From the NCBI GenBank assembly GCA_016197365.1, contig JACPVS010000023.1:1-64000 (forward strand): DNA of 64,000 bases, read 5' to 3'. The number at the start of each line of letters is the position of its first letter. Positions within the stretch are counted from its first letter, which is position 1. The notes below the pieces were generated by a model. It was not told where the DNA came from. It was given only the letters and a program-made list of their open reading frames with translations, and did no database searches. Positions 1 to 8,691 of this stretch are shown piece by piece. The stretch comes from Mycolicibacterium cosmeticum. GTDB lineage: Bacteria > Actinomycetota > Actinomycetes > Mycobacteriales > Mycobacteriaceae. Position numbers and translations under genes: made by a program.

Positions 1-1
1 C

Positions 2-781
2 ATGGCGGCCAAGGATCGCTGCGTCTGGATCCGCCCCGCACCCGACACCATGGTGTATGTGACGGCGTTACTCCCTGTTGCCCAAGGCGTCTCGGTCTAC
101 GCCACCCTCAAACGCGAGGCCGACACCACCTTCGACGGCCGGACTCGAGGCCAGGTCATGGCAGACACCGTGGTGCAACGCATCACCGGCCGCCCCGCCG
201 CGACACCCGTCCCGATCGCACTGAACCTCGTGATGGCCGACACCACCCTCGCCGGTGACGACGACGAACCCGCCTGGCTGGACGGCTACGGACCCGTGCC
301 CGCCGGGTTCGCCTGCAAGATCGTCGGCGACGCAGCACTCGACGACAGCGCAAAAGCCACCCTGCGACGCCTCTACCGCCATCCCGACAGCGGACAGCTG
401 GTGGCGATGGAGTCGCGAGCGCGGATCTTCCCGAAAGGGCTGGCCGCCTTCATCGGACTGCGCGACCAAACCTGCCGCACCCCCTACTGCGACGCCCCCA
501 TCCGCCACACCGACCACGCCGACCCGCACCGCACACACGGACCCACCAGCGCATCCAATGGATTGGGCGCATGCGAAGCATGCAACTACGCCAAAGAAGC
601 GCCCCGCTGGCGGGTACGTACCCACGAACGACACGGCCGCCACACCGCCGACTTCACCACCCCCACCGGCGCCACCTACCGATCCACCGCCCCACCCCTA
701 CCCGGGCCACCCGTCCGACGACGGCTCAGCATCGCCGAAGGACGACTCAGCGTCGACCTCATCACCTTCGACGCCGCGTAA
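2..781 (+). CDS. HNH endonuclease, DUF222/13E12-repeat family (5' end cut by window)
   Basis: This is the C-terminal part of a mycobacterial DUF222 protein ending in an HNH nuclease domain. The HNH signature is visible near residues 154-200: the CRTPYC cysteine pair, a DHADPH histidine cluster, then NGLGACEACNYAK with the second cysteine pair. This ββα-metal fold cuts or nicks DNA in characterised HNH enzymes. Family members carry about 200-300 further N-terminal residues, so the ATG at position 2 is probably internal and the gene continues beyond the window. Such genes occur in many copies in mycobacteria; their physiological role is unknown. The 3' end overlaps the convergent crotonase gene by 84 bases. 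Confidence 0.8.
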   Translation: MAAKDRCVWIRPAPDTMVYVTALLPVAQGVSVYATLKREADTTFDGRTRGQVMADTVVQRITGRPAATPVPIALNLVMADTTLAGDDDEPAWLDGYGPVPAGFACKIVGDAALDDSAKATLRRLYRHPDSGQLVAMESRARIFPKGLAAFIGLRDQTCRTPYCDAPIRHTDHADPHRTHGPTSASNGLGACEACNYAKEAPRWRVRTHERHGRHTADFTTPTGATYRSTAPPLPGPPVRRRLSIAEGRLSVDLITFDAA

Positions 782-1669
782 GCGCGTCGGATCGACCGGG
801 CGGCCGGTCCACCGCGGTGCCCGGTTCTCCAGGTGGGCCCGCACCCCCTCGCGGGCATCATCGTGCGCCATCACCTCGAGGTGGATATCGGTCTCCCTGG
901 CGCCCACCTGGTCCCGGGTCAGCCCGAACGAATCCCACAGCAGTCGCTTGCTCGCGGCCACCGACATCGGCGCGGTGTTCTCGGCGATGTCACGGGCGAT
1001 GTCCAGTGCGGCGGGCAGTACCTCGGCGGCATCGAGCGCCCGGCTGCCGAGCCCGAGCTCGACCGCGCGCCGCCCGTCGAAAGTTACTCCCGTGAAAAGG
1101 ATTTCCGCGGCAGCCGAGATACCCACCAGTCGGGGCAACACCCAGTGGGAGTAAGCGTCGCCCACCACCCCGCGTCGCACCTGCACCACGCCGTAGCGGG
1201 CATCGGCCGCGAAGATCCGGATGTCGCATTGCAGGGCCAGCGTCAGACCGAGACCGATGGCGTGCCCGTTGACCGCCGCGATCACCGGCTTGTCCAGGCT
1301 CCAGGCCGGCGCGTCGATGCCGGCGGCACTGAAGCCCTCGGCCGGTTCGGCGAAGGTCCGGTCGCCTTCACCCAGGTCGGCGCCCGCACAGAACGCGGGC
1401 GGCGCGCCGGTGAGCACCACCGCACGGACCGTGTCGTCGGCGTCGCAGCGGCGGTAGGCGTCGGCAAGTTCGTCACGCATCCCGTCACCGACGGCATTGC
1501 GCCGGTGCGGGCGGTTCAACGTGATGACCGCGACGCCGCCGGCCATGTCGAGACGCACGGTCCGATATTCATCCACCACATCATCATGGCCACCCGTTGC
1601 CGGGCTCGCCATGGTGTTCGCCGGTGTCTGCATGGGCGCGTGCGTGCGTACCCATTGGAACAGCCCCAA
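698..1669 (-). CDS. enoyl-CoA hydratase/isomerase family (crotonase)
   Basis: A crotonase-fold enzyme acting on acyl-CoA thioesters in the cytoplasm. Visible motifs are the strand VAVITLNRPHRRNAV, the oxyanion-hole segment PPAFCAGADLG and the second oxyanion-hole region around NGHAIGLGLTLALQCD. The usual family length is about 260 residues and this frame is 323. The first 19 residues look non-coding, so an internal start at MASPATGG (base 1612) or a later one is likely; no strong ribosome site decides it. The C-terminal 25 residues overlap the HNH gene and may be an extension of low value. The substrate cannot be told from sequence: hydratase, isomerase and hydrolase activities all occur in the family. 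Confidence 0.8.
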   Translation of the reverse strand: MGLFQWVRTHAPMQTPANTMASPATGGHDDVVDEYRTVRLDMAGGVAVITLNRPHRRNAVGDGMRDELADAYRRCDADDTVRAVVLTGAPPAFCAGADLGEGDRTFAEPAEGFSAAGIDAPAWSLDKPVIAAVNGHAIGLGLTLALQCDIRIFAADARYGVVQVRRGVVGDAYSHWVLPRLVGISAAAEILFTGVTFDGRRAVELGLGSRALDAAEVLPAALDIARDIAENTAPMSVAASKRLLWDSFGLTRDQVGARETDIHLEVMAHDDAREGVRAHLENRAPRWTGRPVDPTRLRGVEGDEVDAESSFGDAEPSSDGWPG

Positions 1670-1764
1670 TCAGCCGTTACGCCGGCTTGCCGCGATGGTC
1701 AGCCAGAGCCGCGACCGGCACCGCTGAACTCCCCTGTACCGCAAGCACGTTCGCGTCGGCTGCA

Positions 1765-1787
1765 ATTAACTCTGTAACAGAGGTAAT
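1765..1787. promoter_or_regulatory. palindromic operator abutting the MarR start codon
   Basis: The 23-base stretch has arms ATTAACTCTG and CAGAGGTAAT around TAA, a near-perfect inverted repeat that ends at the base before the ATG of the MarR gene. It covers the weak ribosome site (AGAGG). Binding of the MarR dimer here would block its own promoter or translation start. This is inferred from position and symmetry. Confidence 0.6.
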
Positions 1788-2252
1788 ATGGCGCAGGTGG
1801 ACACCTCCGCCGACCTCAGCACCGAACTGTTCAGCGTGGTCGGCCGCTTCCGGAGGCAGCTGCGCCGATCCACCGGTGGCGGCGGTTTCGACCGTTCCGG
1901 CCTGACGCAGTCCCAAGTGGAGCTGCTCCGTCTGGTCGGGCGCAATCCCGGCATCTCCGTACGCGAGGCCGCCACCGAGCTCAGCCTGGCGGCCAACACG
2001 GCCTCCACTCTGGTCTCCAAACTCACCGCCGACGGACTGCTCATCCGGGCCGTCGACGACGTCGACCGCAGGGTCGGACGGCTCCATCTGGTGGCGCCGG
2101 CGCAGCGCATCGCCGACGACTCACGCCATGCCCGCCGCGCCGCCCTGGCCGACGCCCTCGAAGAGCTCGACCCCGCCCAACTCGACGAGCTGACACGGGG
2201 CCTCCACGTCCTCGCCGAACTGACCCGGATACTCCAGGAGAGGCAGCCATGA
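1788..2252 (+). CDS. MarR-family transcriptional regulator
   Basis: A 154-residue winged-helix regulator. The DNA-binding core is at about residues 45-100: LTQSQVELLRLVGRNPGISV, then a recognition helix (AANTASTLVSKLTADGLL) and a wing (RAVDDVDRRVGRLHL). This matches the MarR fold, which binds palindromes as a dimer and is released by small ligands. The gene overlaps the ABC ATPase start by 4 bases (ATGA), so regulator and exporter form one operon. The likely job is drug- or metabolite-responsive control of the exporter. A palindrome directly before the start supports autoregulation. Confidence 0.88.
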   Translation: MAQVDTSADLSTELFSVVGRFRRQLRRSTGGGGFDRSGLTQSQVELLRLVGRNPGISVREAATELSLAANTASTLVSKLTADGLLIRAVDDVDRRVGRLHLVAPAQRIADDSRHARRAALADALEELDPAQLDELTRGLHVLAELTRILQERQP

Positions 2253-3052
2253 CACCCGCCATCGAATGCCGACGGCTCACCCACCGCTACGGCCAGTTCA
2301 CCGCCGTGCACGAACTCGACCTCGACGTGCACAGCGGCGAGACCATGGGACTGCTCGGCCCCAACGGCGCGGGCAAGACCACCGTCATCCGCGTGCTCAC
2401 CACGCTGACGCCGGTCCAGGACGGCGACGTCCGGATCTTCGGGCTGGACTCCCGGCGCGACACCATGGATATCCGGTTCAACATCGGCTATGTCCCCCAA
2501 CAACTTTCGATCGAGGCGGCGCTGACCGGCCGGCAGAACGTCGAGCTGTTCGCCCGCTTGTATGACGTACCGCGCCGGGAACGCCCCGCCCGCGTCGCCG
2601 ACGCACTGGCCGCCATGCAACTCTCCGACGTCGCCGACAACGTGGCGGGCACCTACTCGGGCGGCATGGTGCGCCGCCTTGAACTGGCCCAGGCGCTGGT
2701 GAACCGCCCGTCGCTGCTGCTGCTCGACGAACCGACGGTGGGCCTGGATCCGATCGCCCGTGACAGCGTGTGGGAGCAGGTCGGCCGGATGAAAGCAGAA
2801 TTCGGGATGACCGTGCTGTTGACGACGCACTACATGGGCGAAGCCGACGCGCTGTGCGACCGGGTGGCGCTGATGCACCACGGCCGCCTCCAAACCGTCG
2901 GCACCCCAGCCGAACTAAAGGCCACGGTCAGCGAAACCGCCACGTTGGAAGACGTCTTCCGGCACTACGCGGGCTCCGATCTCGACGAACCCACGCAGGC
3001 GGGACTGCGTGAGGTGCAGGCGGCACGCAGAACGGCGCGTCGTGTCAGCTGA
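2249..3052 (+). CDS. ABC transporter ATP-binding protein (DrrA-type exporter)
   Basis: The 267-residue nucleotide-binding subunit of an ABC-2 exporter. Visible are Walker A (GPNGAGKTT, about residues 38-46), the signature loop (YSGGMVRRLELAQAL), Walker B with catalytic Glu (LLLLDEPTVGLDP) and the H-loop (LLTTHYMGEADALCD). Sequence type resembles daunorubicin/antibiotic-resistance ATPases such as DrrA. It is translationally coupled to the upstream MarR gene (ATGA) and overlaps the permease start, so the three genes are one operon. The cargo is unknown. Confidence 0.92.
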   Translation: MTPAIECRRLTHRYGQFTAVHELDLDVHSGETMGLLGPNGAGKTTVIRVLTTLTPVQDGDVRIFGLDSRRDTMDIRFNIGYVPQQLSIEAALTGRQNVELFARLYDVPRRERPARVADALAAMQLSDVADNVAGTYSGGMVRRLELAQALVNRPSLLLLDEPTVGLDPIARDSVWEQVGRMKAEFGMTVLLTTHYMGEADALCDRVALMHHGRLQTVGTPAELKATVSETATLEDVFRHYAGSDLDEPTQAGLREVQAARRTARRVS

Positions 3053-3854
3053 AACCTTCACCCTGGTCCGGGCACCGCACGGCTGGCGCCGGGCGCACGG
3101 CCTGATCCAGCGGATCGGCGCCTTCGCGCTGGTCGAACTGCAGAAACTGCGGCATGACCGCACCGAGCTGTTCACCCGGATGGTGCAGCCGGCGCTGTGG
3201 CTTCTCATCTTCGGCCAGACGTTCAGCCAGCTGCGGGTCATCGACACCGGCCACGTCGACTATCTGGCGTTCCTGGCCCCCGGCATCATCGCCCAGTCCG
3301 CCCTGTTCATCTCCATCTTTTACGGCATCCAGATCATCTGGGACCGCGACGCCGGCATCCTCGCCAAGCTGATGGTGACCCCGGCACCGCCGTCGGCGTT
3401 GGTCACCGGGAAGGCCTTCGCCGCGGGCGTGCGGTCGGTGGTGCAGGTCATCGGTGTGGTGGCCCTGGCCTATCTGCTGGGCGTGCACATGACGGTCAAT
3501 CCGCTGCGCATTCTGGGTGCGATGGCGGTGGTGGTGCTGGGGTCGGCGTTCTTCGCCTGCCTGTCCATGTCGCTGGCCGGACTGGTCCGCAATCGGGACC
3601 GGTTGATGGGCATCGGTCAGGCCATCACCATGCCGCTGTTCTTCGCCTCCAATGCGCTGTATCCGGTGGACGTCATGCCGCAGTGGCTGCGTTGGCTCTC
3701 GGCGGTCAATCCGCTGAGCTACGAGGTGAACGCGTTGCGCGGCTTGCTGATCGGCACGCCCACCAACGCCTGGCTCGACGTCACCGTGCTGGTGGTCGCG
3801 GCGGTGCTCGGCATCGCGACCGCCTCGGCGCTGCTGCGCCGGCTTGTCCGCTGA
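3042..3854 (+). CDS. ABC-2 type exporter permease (DrrB-like)
   Basis: An integral membrane permease with about six predicted helices, for example WLLIFGQTF, YLAFLAPGIIAQSALFISI, VVQVIGVVALAYLLGV and VTVLVVAAVLGIATASALL. The GTG at 3042 (VSAETFTLV) is preferred over the upstream ATG at 3009 because it gives a short 11-base overlap with the ATPase gene. The internal segment LRWLSAVNPLSYEVNALRGL is characteristic of ABC-2 permeases. It pairs with the preceding ATPase to export an unknown compound. Confidence 0.9.
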   Translation: MSAETFTLVRAPHGWRRAHGLIQRIGAFALVELQKLRHDRTELFTRMVQPALWLLIFGQTFSQLRVIDTGHVDYLAFLAPGIIAQSALFISIFYGIQIIWDRDAGILAKLMVTPAPPSALVTGKAFAAGVRSVVQVIGVVALAYLLGVHMTVNPLRILGAMAVVVLGSAFFACLSMSLAGLVRNRDRLMGIGQAITMPLFFASNALYPVDVMPQWLRWLSAVNPLSYEVNALRGLLIGTPTNAWLDVTVLVVAAVLGIATASALLRRLVR

Positions 3855-3905
3855 GACACACCCACCGCATATCGGTAACCCAGTTTCGTGGCGTTGAGTT
3901 GAGCC

Positions 3906-4190
3906 ATGAACGCAGACGCTGCACGAGTCGTCGTCCTACTGGACGCGGGAAGCATCGAGGGATGCCATGCGGCCCAGGCCCTGCTGGCCGACGGCTGCAA
4001 GGTGGTGGCCACCGACATGCACGCCGCCGACCTGGTCCGGATCATCTACGGCCAGCGGGCGGACAACCTTCTGCTCCTGGCGGCAGGCCCCGACCAATTC
4101 GGCCAGGTACTGGCTAGGGCGAGAACACGATTCGGCCGGGTCGATGCCGTCATCCGGCCGACGCAGTATCCCCTGCCGCTCTCAGCGTGA
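3906..4190 (+). CDS. small Rossmann-like protein (short SDR-type fragment)
   Basis: A 94-residue protein resembling the N-terminal part of a short-chain dehydrogenase: strand ARVVVLLDAGS, helix GCHAAQALLADG, strand CKVVATDM, and later NLLLLAAGPD and GRVDAVIRPT, the usual place of the NNAG strand. The glycine-rich TGxxxGxG loop is altered (DAGSIEG) and the Ser-Tyr-Lys catalytic part is missing, so it is probably not an active dehydrogenase. Its end overlaps the convergent glycosyltransferase by 9 bases. It may be a genuine small protein or a truncated gene. Confidence 0.55.
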   Translation: MNADAARVVVLLDAGSIEGCHAAQALLADGCKVVATDMHAADLVRIIYGQRADNLLLLAAGPDQFGQVLARARTRFGRVDAVIRPTQYPLPLSA

Positions 4191-5948
4191 CGGCGCCGTG
4201 AGGTCATACACCGTCGTCGACCCGATGACCGTGGCCGGGAAATGCGCGGCCACCCACTGCGTGATGTCGCCGTGATTGCGGGTGGTCAACGACGGACCGT
4301 GCCCGGACGCCTTCTCCACGAGGTAGTAGGCGACCTGACGGCGCGCCACGTCGTCTTCGAACTGCGCCAGCGTCGGTGCCGGGTCGGTGCCCGAGAAGCC
4401 ACCGATGGCCATGACGGCGGTGTGCGTCGAAAGTTCCAGGGCCGCGGCACTGTTGGATCGTTCGACCGCCGCCGACCACGGCGCGGCGCTCGCCGTCAAC
4501 AACTGCTGTAGCGCAGGGGTGTCCACGTCACGCCCCCACATGCCGATGTCTTTCCCGGCGCGGTGCGGGCCGACCGTCGGGCCGCCGCCCTGATGCGCGT
4601 TGGCGACGGTGGCCACCGCGTAGGCTGTCGGCCCGAGCAGGGCGGCAGCCACGCCGAGCATCAGCGCCACCACCGGGCTACGGATCCACACCACCAACCC
4701 CGCGACGGCCAGCACCACGATGGCCCACCTGATCACCGGCAACCAGTGCGGGTTTCGGTGCAACAGCCACCAGCCCCACCCCGCGGTGCCGGCCAACAGT
4801 ACGGTCAAGCCCACCCGGCCGAACACGCTGTCGCGACGCACCCACATCTGGTGCACCCCGATGGCGAACATCGCGGCCACCGCGGGCGCCAAAGACAGGC
4901 AGTAGTAGGCATGCACGGTGCCGTGCATCAGGCTGAGCACCAACCCGTCCGCCAGAATCCAGCCACCGAACAGCACCGCGCCCGCCCGGACCGGGTCGGT
5001 GCGCGGCGCTCGCCCGCGTTCCACCAGCACCAGCACGGCGGCCAGCAGCGACCCGGGCAGCAGCCACCCGATCTCGAAGCCGTACTCGCCGGTGAACAAC
5101 CGTGTCACACCATGCGACGTGCCGCCCCAGCTCCCGACGCCGATCGACGCGAAGCTTGAGGTATCACGCCGGCCCAGCACACGCGCAAAACCGTTGTAGC
5201 CCAATACCAGATTCATGAAGTTGTTGTCCGAGGAGCCGGCCAGGTACGGCCGCTGCGAGGCGGGCCAGATCAACGTGAGCACCACGAACCAGCCCGCCGA
5301 CACCACGAATGCCGCCAAGGCGGCCGCCGTGTGCGCGGCCCGGGCCCGCCACGACACCGGTGCGGCCAGCCAGTAGGCCGCGCCGATGGCCGGCAGCACC
5401 AGCAGCCCCTCCAGCATTTTGGCCAGGAACGCGAAACCCAGTGCCACTGCGGCCAATACCAGCCAGCGGGCATCGGGGCGTTGCCAGGCTCGCACCGTGC
5501 AGTACGCCGCAATGGTCATCAGCAGCACCATCACCGCGTCGGGGTTGTTGAACCGGAACATCAAAGCCGCCACGGGCGTCAACGCCAACGCGACACCGGC
5601 CAGCACCCCGGCCCATGGACCGCTGATCCGGCGGACCGCGCCGTACACCAACGCCACCGACAACACCGCCATCAGCGCCTCGGGCACCAGCATGCTGGCG
5701 CTGCTGAACCCGAACAGCTGACCTGACAGGCCCATCACCCACTGCGACACCGGCGGCTTGTCCACGGTGATGAAGTTGTGCGAGTCCAGCGACCCGAACA
5801 GCAGCGCCTCCCAGTTCACCGAACCGGCCTGGGCCGCCGCGGCGTAGAACGGGTTACCCATCCCGTTGACGGTGATGTTCCACAGGTAGAGCACCGCGGT
5901 GGCGAGCAGCAACACGGCCGGGACGGCCCTGCCCCGGAGGTAGGTCAC
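4182..5948 (-). CDS. membrane glycosyltransferase, GT39/ArnT-like
   Basis: A 588-residue polytopic membrane protein with about a dozen hydrophobic helices followed by a C-terminal soluble domain (from about residue 460). The first extracytoplasmic loop contains VDKPPVSQWVMG, the conserved Asp-x-Pro region of the PMT/ArnT superfamily, and a second loop has FRFNNPDAVMVLL. Such enzymes use polyprenyl-phosphate sugars to glycosylate lipids or proteins on the outer face of the membrane. Bacterial relatives are often annotated YkcB or dolichyl-phosphate-mannose mannosyltransferase. The acceptor is unknown. No partner polyprenyl-phosphate glycosyltransferase lies beside it. Confidence 0.82.
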   Translation of the reverse strand: MTYLRGRAVPAVLLLATAVLYLWNITVNGMGNPFYAAAAQAGSVNWEALLFGSLDSHNFITVDKPPVSQWVMGLSGQLFGFSSASMLVPEALMAVLSVALVYGAVRRISGPWAGVLAGVALALTPVAALMFRFNNPDAVMVLLMTIAAYCTVRAWQRPDARWLVLAAVALGFAFLAKMLEGLLVLPAIGAAYWLAAPVSWRARAAHTAAALAAFVVSAGWFVVLTLIWPASQRPYLAGSSDNNFMNLVLGYNGFARVLGRRDTSSFASIGVGSWGGTSHGVTRLFTGEYGFEIGWLLPGSLLAAVLVLVERGRAPRTDPVRAGAVLFGGWILADGLVLSLMHGTVHAYYCLSLAPAVAAMFAIGVHQMWVRRDSVFGRVGLTVLLAGTAGWGWWLLHRNPHWLPVIRWAIVVLAVAGLVVWIRSPVVALMLGVAAALLGPTAYAVATVANAHQGGGPTVGPHRAGKDIGMWGRDVDTPALQQLLTASAAPWSAAVERSNSAAALELSTHTAVMAIGGFSGTDPAPTLAQFEDDVARRQVAYYLVEKASGHGPSLTTRNHGDITQWVAAHFPATVIGSTTVYDLTAPSR

Positions 5949-6008
5949 ATCTGACAGTCAGCCATTGCGACCGTGAACGAACCTGTGAGCGGGCCGTGAG
6001 GACGCTGG

Positions 6009-7223
6009 CTATCCGGCGAGCACCCTCGTGACGGCGCCGAGCGGGATCGGCAGCCAGTCCGGTCGGTAGCGGGCCTCGTAGCCGACCTCATAGACCGCCT
6101 TGTCCAGTTCGTAGGCGGCGAGCACCGCGGCTTCTGCGCGTGGGTCGGTGCCGCTGACCGCCGCGTAGCCGTCGCAGAACGCCGTGCTCTGGCGGTCCAC
6201 CCAGTCCCGCGCGCCGTGGGCCGCGTAGTCGTAGGAGCGCAGCATCCCGGCGATGTCGCGCAATGCCGAGTCGGGGCGGCGGCGTTCGGCCAGTGGCTGG
6301 CCGGGCTCGCCCTCGAAGTCGATGATCAGCCAGGTGGTCGGGGTGCGCAGCACCTGGCCGAGGTGCAGGTCGCCGTGGATCCGCTGCACGGTGCTGGACG
6401 CGTCGGTCAGTTCGCGGTACCGCGTCTCGATCTGCGGCACGAGGTCGTGCAGTTGCGGCACCGCGGCGGCGACCCCGTGCAGCCGCTGAATCCAGGTATC
6501 GACCGGGAAGTTCGTGGTGGACGTGCCGAGCGCCTTCGCCAGGGCCGAGTGCACCGAGCCGACCGCCTCGCCCAGCAGGTATGAGTCGGCGGTGAAATCC
6601 ACGGCGTCGTCGCCCGCGGCGGCCAGCGCCAGATCCCAGCCGTCGGTCGAACCGGCGGCGAAGGTGGTGAGCATGCCCAGCGCATAGTCGCCCAACTCGT
6701 AAGAGCCCAGCAGTGGGGTCACATACGGGTTGCCGGTGAGTGCGCGGGTCAGTTCGATATCGGGGTTGACGCCGGGGATGACGCGCCGGAACACCTTGAG
6801 AATCGCCTCGTTGCCGAACACCACGCTGGTGTTGGACTGCTCGGCGCCCAGGCGGCGGCCTGCCCGGTCCTGTGGCAGCGGCGCACCCGGTTCGCGCAGG
6901 AAGGACACCGGCCCGACGGCGTCCCCGGCCTCCAGCAGGTTCAGCAGGACGCCCGCCGCGGCCGGGTCGGCCATGGCGTCGTGCCCGACACGTGTCCCGT
7001 CGGAGCCGATCGCAGCTGGATCGTCGCGACCGTCTCCGGTCCCCCACCCCACCAGCACCTGGTACTGCTCCGACGGCCCGTCGGTGAAGCGGACGTCGAG
7101 CAGGGCCAACTCCAGGTCGGGCGCCAAGGGCACCGTCTGGAGCGGCTGGACCGCGGAAAGTTGCCTGCCACGTCCCGAATACCACCGTTGCGCGGGCAGC
7201 CAGGTATCGAACGGAAGATTCAC
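6009..7223 (-). CDS. mak: maltokinase
   Basis: A 404-residue maltokinase, which phosphorylates maltose to maltose-1-phosphate for the GlgE α-glucan pathway. The N-terminus (FDTWLPAQRWYSGRGR) is typical of actinobacterial Mak/Pep2. The kinase-like catalytic loop RIHGDLHLGQVL and the metal-binding IIDFEGEP are present. It is somewhat shorter than the M. tuberculosis protein (about 455 residues). In many mycobacteria mak follows or is fused to treS (trehalose synthase); here neither neighbour is treS, so maltose must be supplied from another locus. Confidence 0.88.
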   Translation of the reverse strand: MNLPFDTWLPAQRWYSGRGRQLSAVQPLQTVPLAPDLELALLDVRFTDGPSEQYQVLVGWGTGDGRDDPAAIGSDGTRVGHDAMADPAAAGVLLNLLEAGDAVGPVSFLREPGAPLPQDRAGRRLGAEQSNTSVVFGNEAILKVFRRVIPGVNPDIELTRALTGNPYVTPLLGSYELGDYALGMLTTFAAGSTDGWDLALAAAGDDAVDFTADSYLLGEAVGSVHSALAKALGTSTTNFPVDTWIQRLHGVAAAVPQLHDLVPQIETRYRELTDASSTVQRIHGDLHLGQVLRTPTTWLIIDFEGEPGQPLAERRRPDSALRDIAGMLRSYDYAAHGARDWVDRQSTAFCDGYAAVSGTDPRAEAAVLAAYELDKAVYEVGYEARYRPDWLPIPLGAVTRVLAG

Positions 7224-7275
7224 GCTTCGTTCGTACCCGACTGCTCTTGTTCGTACACCCGGGTATGGTGCCGAC

Positions 7276-8091
7276 GTGGCTGATTCCGGCTCTACCCTGC
7301 GTGATCACGGCGATCCGGGCGATGCCCCGTCCATCCCGCCGGCCCTTTCGCCCGTCGTCAATGCGACCAGGCCGTCAGCGGCCGAGGAGGCGCGCACCAT
7401 CGCCGCGTCCACCAACGCCGGCACCCTGGCGACGCTGACCGCCGACGGCGACCCGTGGGCGTCGTTCGTCACCTACGGTCTGGTCGGCGGCGCGCCGGTG
7501 CTGTGCGTGTCCAACATGGCCGAGCACGGCCGCAACCTGTTCGGCGATCAACGGGCCAGCATCGCGATCGTGTCACCCGACGCCCCAGACGATCCGCTGG
7601 CGTCGGGCCGCATCACGCTGGCCGGTGTCGCCACCCGGCCCGAGGGCGCCGACCTCGACGCCGCCCGGCAGGCGCACCTGGACGCGGTGCCCGCCGCCAA
7701 GTACTACATCGACTACAGCGACTTCACGCTGTGGGTGCTCCGGGTGCAGCGGGTGCGCTGGGTCGGCGGTTACGGCCGGATGGATTCCACCAGCGGAGCC
7801 GAATACGCCGCCGCCGAACCGGACCCGGTGGCCCGCCATGCGGCCGGGGCCATCGCGCATCTCAACGCCGAACATGCCGACGCGCTGACGGCCATCGCCC
7901 AGACCCTCGGCGGTTATCCCGATGCCACCGCCGTCACCTGCACGGCGGCCGATCGGTACGGCCTGGATCTGCGGGTCGTCACGCCCCGCGGCATGGCCTA
8001 CACCCGGGCCGGCTATGCCGAGCCGATCAACGCGATCGGTGACCTGCGGGCGGCCTCGGTCGAACTCACCCGGCGGGCCCGGCAGGGCTGA
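7276..8091 (+). CDS. HugZ-like PPOX/DUF2470 domain protein
   Basis: Split-barrel flavin- or heme-binding fold at about residues 35-185 (AAEEARTIAASTNAGTLATL, DGDPWASFVTYGLVGGAPVL), followed by a DUF2470 domain at about 190-270 (AIAHLNAEHADALTAIAQTL). This two-domain arrangement is that of HugZ/HutZ-type heme-utilisation proteins and of many actinobacterial pyridoxamine-5'-phosphate-oxidase-related proteins. The GTG start at 7276 gives the expected length of 271 residues. It is divergent from mak across about 50 bases. Ligand and reaction are not provable from sequence. Confidence 0.8.
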   Translation: MADSGSTLRDHGDPGDAPSIPPALSPVVNATRPSAAEEARTIAASTNAGTLATLTADGDPWASFVTYGLVGGAPVLCVSNMAEHGRNLFGDQRASIAIVSPDAPDDPLASGRITLAGVATRPEGADLDAARQAHLDAVPAAKYYIDYSDFTLWVLRVQRVRWVGGYGRMDSTSGAEYAAAEPDPVARHAAGAIAHLNAEHADALTAIAQTLGGYPDATAVTCTAADRYGLDLRVVTPRGMAYTRAGYAEPINAIGDLRAASVELTRRARQG

Positions 8092-8124
8092 ACGGCCTGC
8101 ATCGGGTGCAATACGATTCCGGGT

Positions 8125-8691
8125 ATGCAGCGTCCGGACACCTGGCAGGCGGCCTTCGATCTGATCCGCACCCGCGCCCACGAACGGCGTGAGGAGCCGT
8201 TCCGGTTGGTCAGCGGGCAGCTCAGCCACGACTACATCGACGGCAAGTACGCCATCGACAACGGTGAGCGGCTCACCACCGTCAGCCGCGCGGTGGCCGA
8301 CCTGGCCGTGCAGCACGGCATCGAGTTCGACGCCGTCGGTGGGCTGACCATGGGCGCGGACCCGCTGGCGCACGGCATCGCGATGGTGACGGGCAAGGCC
8401 TGGTTCTCGGTGCGCAAGGAGCAGAAGCAGCGCGGGCGTGAGCAGTGGATCGAGGGCACCCGGCTGCAGGAGGGTGACCGGGTGCTCCTGGTCGACGACG
8501 TGATCAGCACCGGCGGATCGACGGAGAAGGCCTACGAGCGGGTGCGCCAAGTCGGCGCCGTGGTGACGGGCGTGATCCCGATGGTGGACCGCGGCGACGT
8601 GGCGGCCGAACTGTTCGGCGGTAAAGGTGTGCCGTTCGTCGCGCTGGTCACCTATAAGGATCTGGGCATCGACCCGGTGAAGGCGGTCTAG
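8125..8691 (+). CDS. pyrE: orotate phosphoribosyltransferase-like protein
   Basis: A 188-residue type I phosphoribosyltransferase. The PRPP-binding motif RVLLVDDVISTGGST is intact at about residues 117-131, and the flexible-loop segment with basic residues (SVRKEQKQRGREQW) fits OPRT, which joins orotate to PRPP in pyrimidine synthesis. Mycobacteria usually carry another pyrE, so this copy could be a paralogue with a different base preference. The stop overlaps the convergent eccD1 stop by 4 bases. It marks the sharp left boundary of the ESX-1 genes. Confidence 0.75.
   Translation: MQRPDTWQAAFDLIRTRAHERREEPFRLVSGQLSHDYIDGKYAIDNGERLTTVSRAVADLAVQHGIEFDAVGGLTMGADPLAHGIAMVTGKAWFSVRKEQKQRGREQWIEGTRLQEGDRVLLVDDVISTGGSTEKAYERVRQVGAVVTGVIPMVDRGDVAAELFGGKGVPFVALVTYKDLGIDPVKAV

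Noticed and set aside
3906..4190. Full short-chain dehydrogenase
   Set aside because: Catalytic Ser-Tyr-Lys region is absent and the glycine loop is altered, so only a small Rossmann-like protein is reported.
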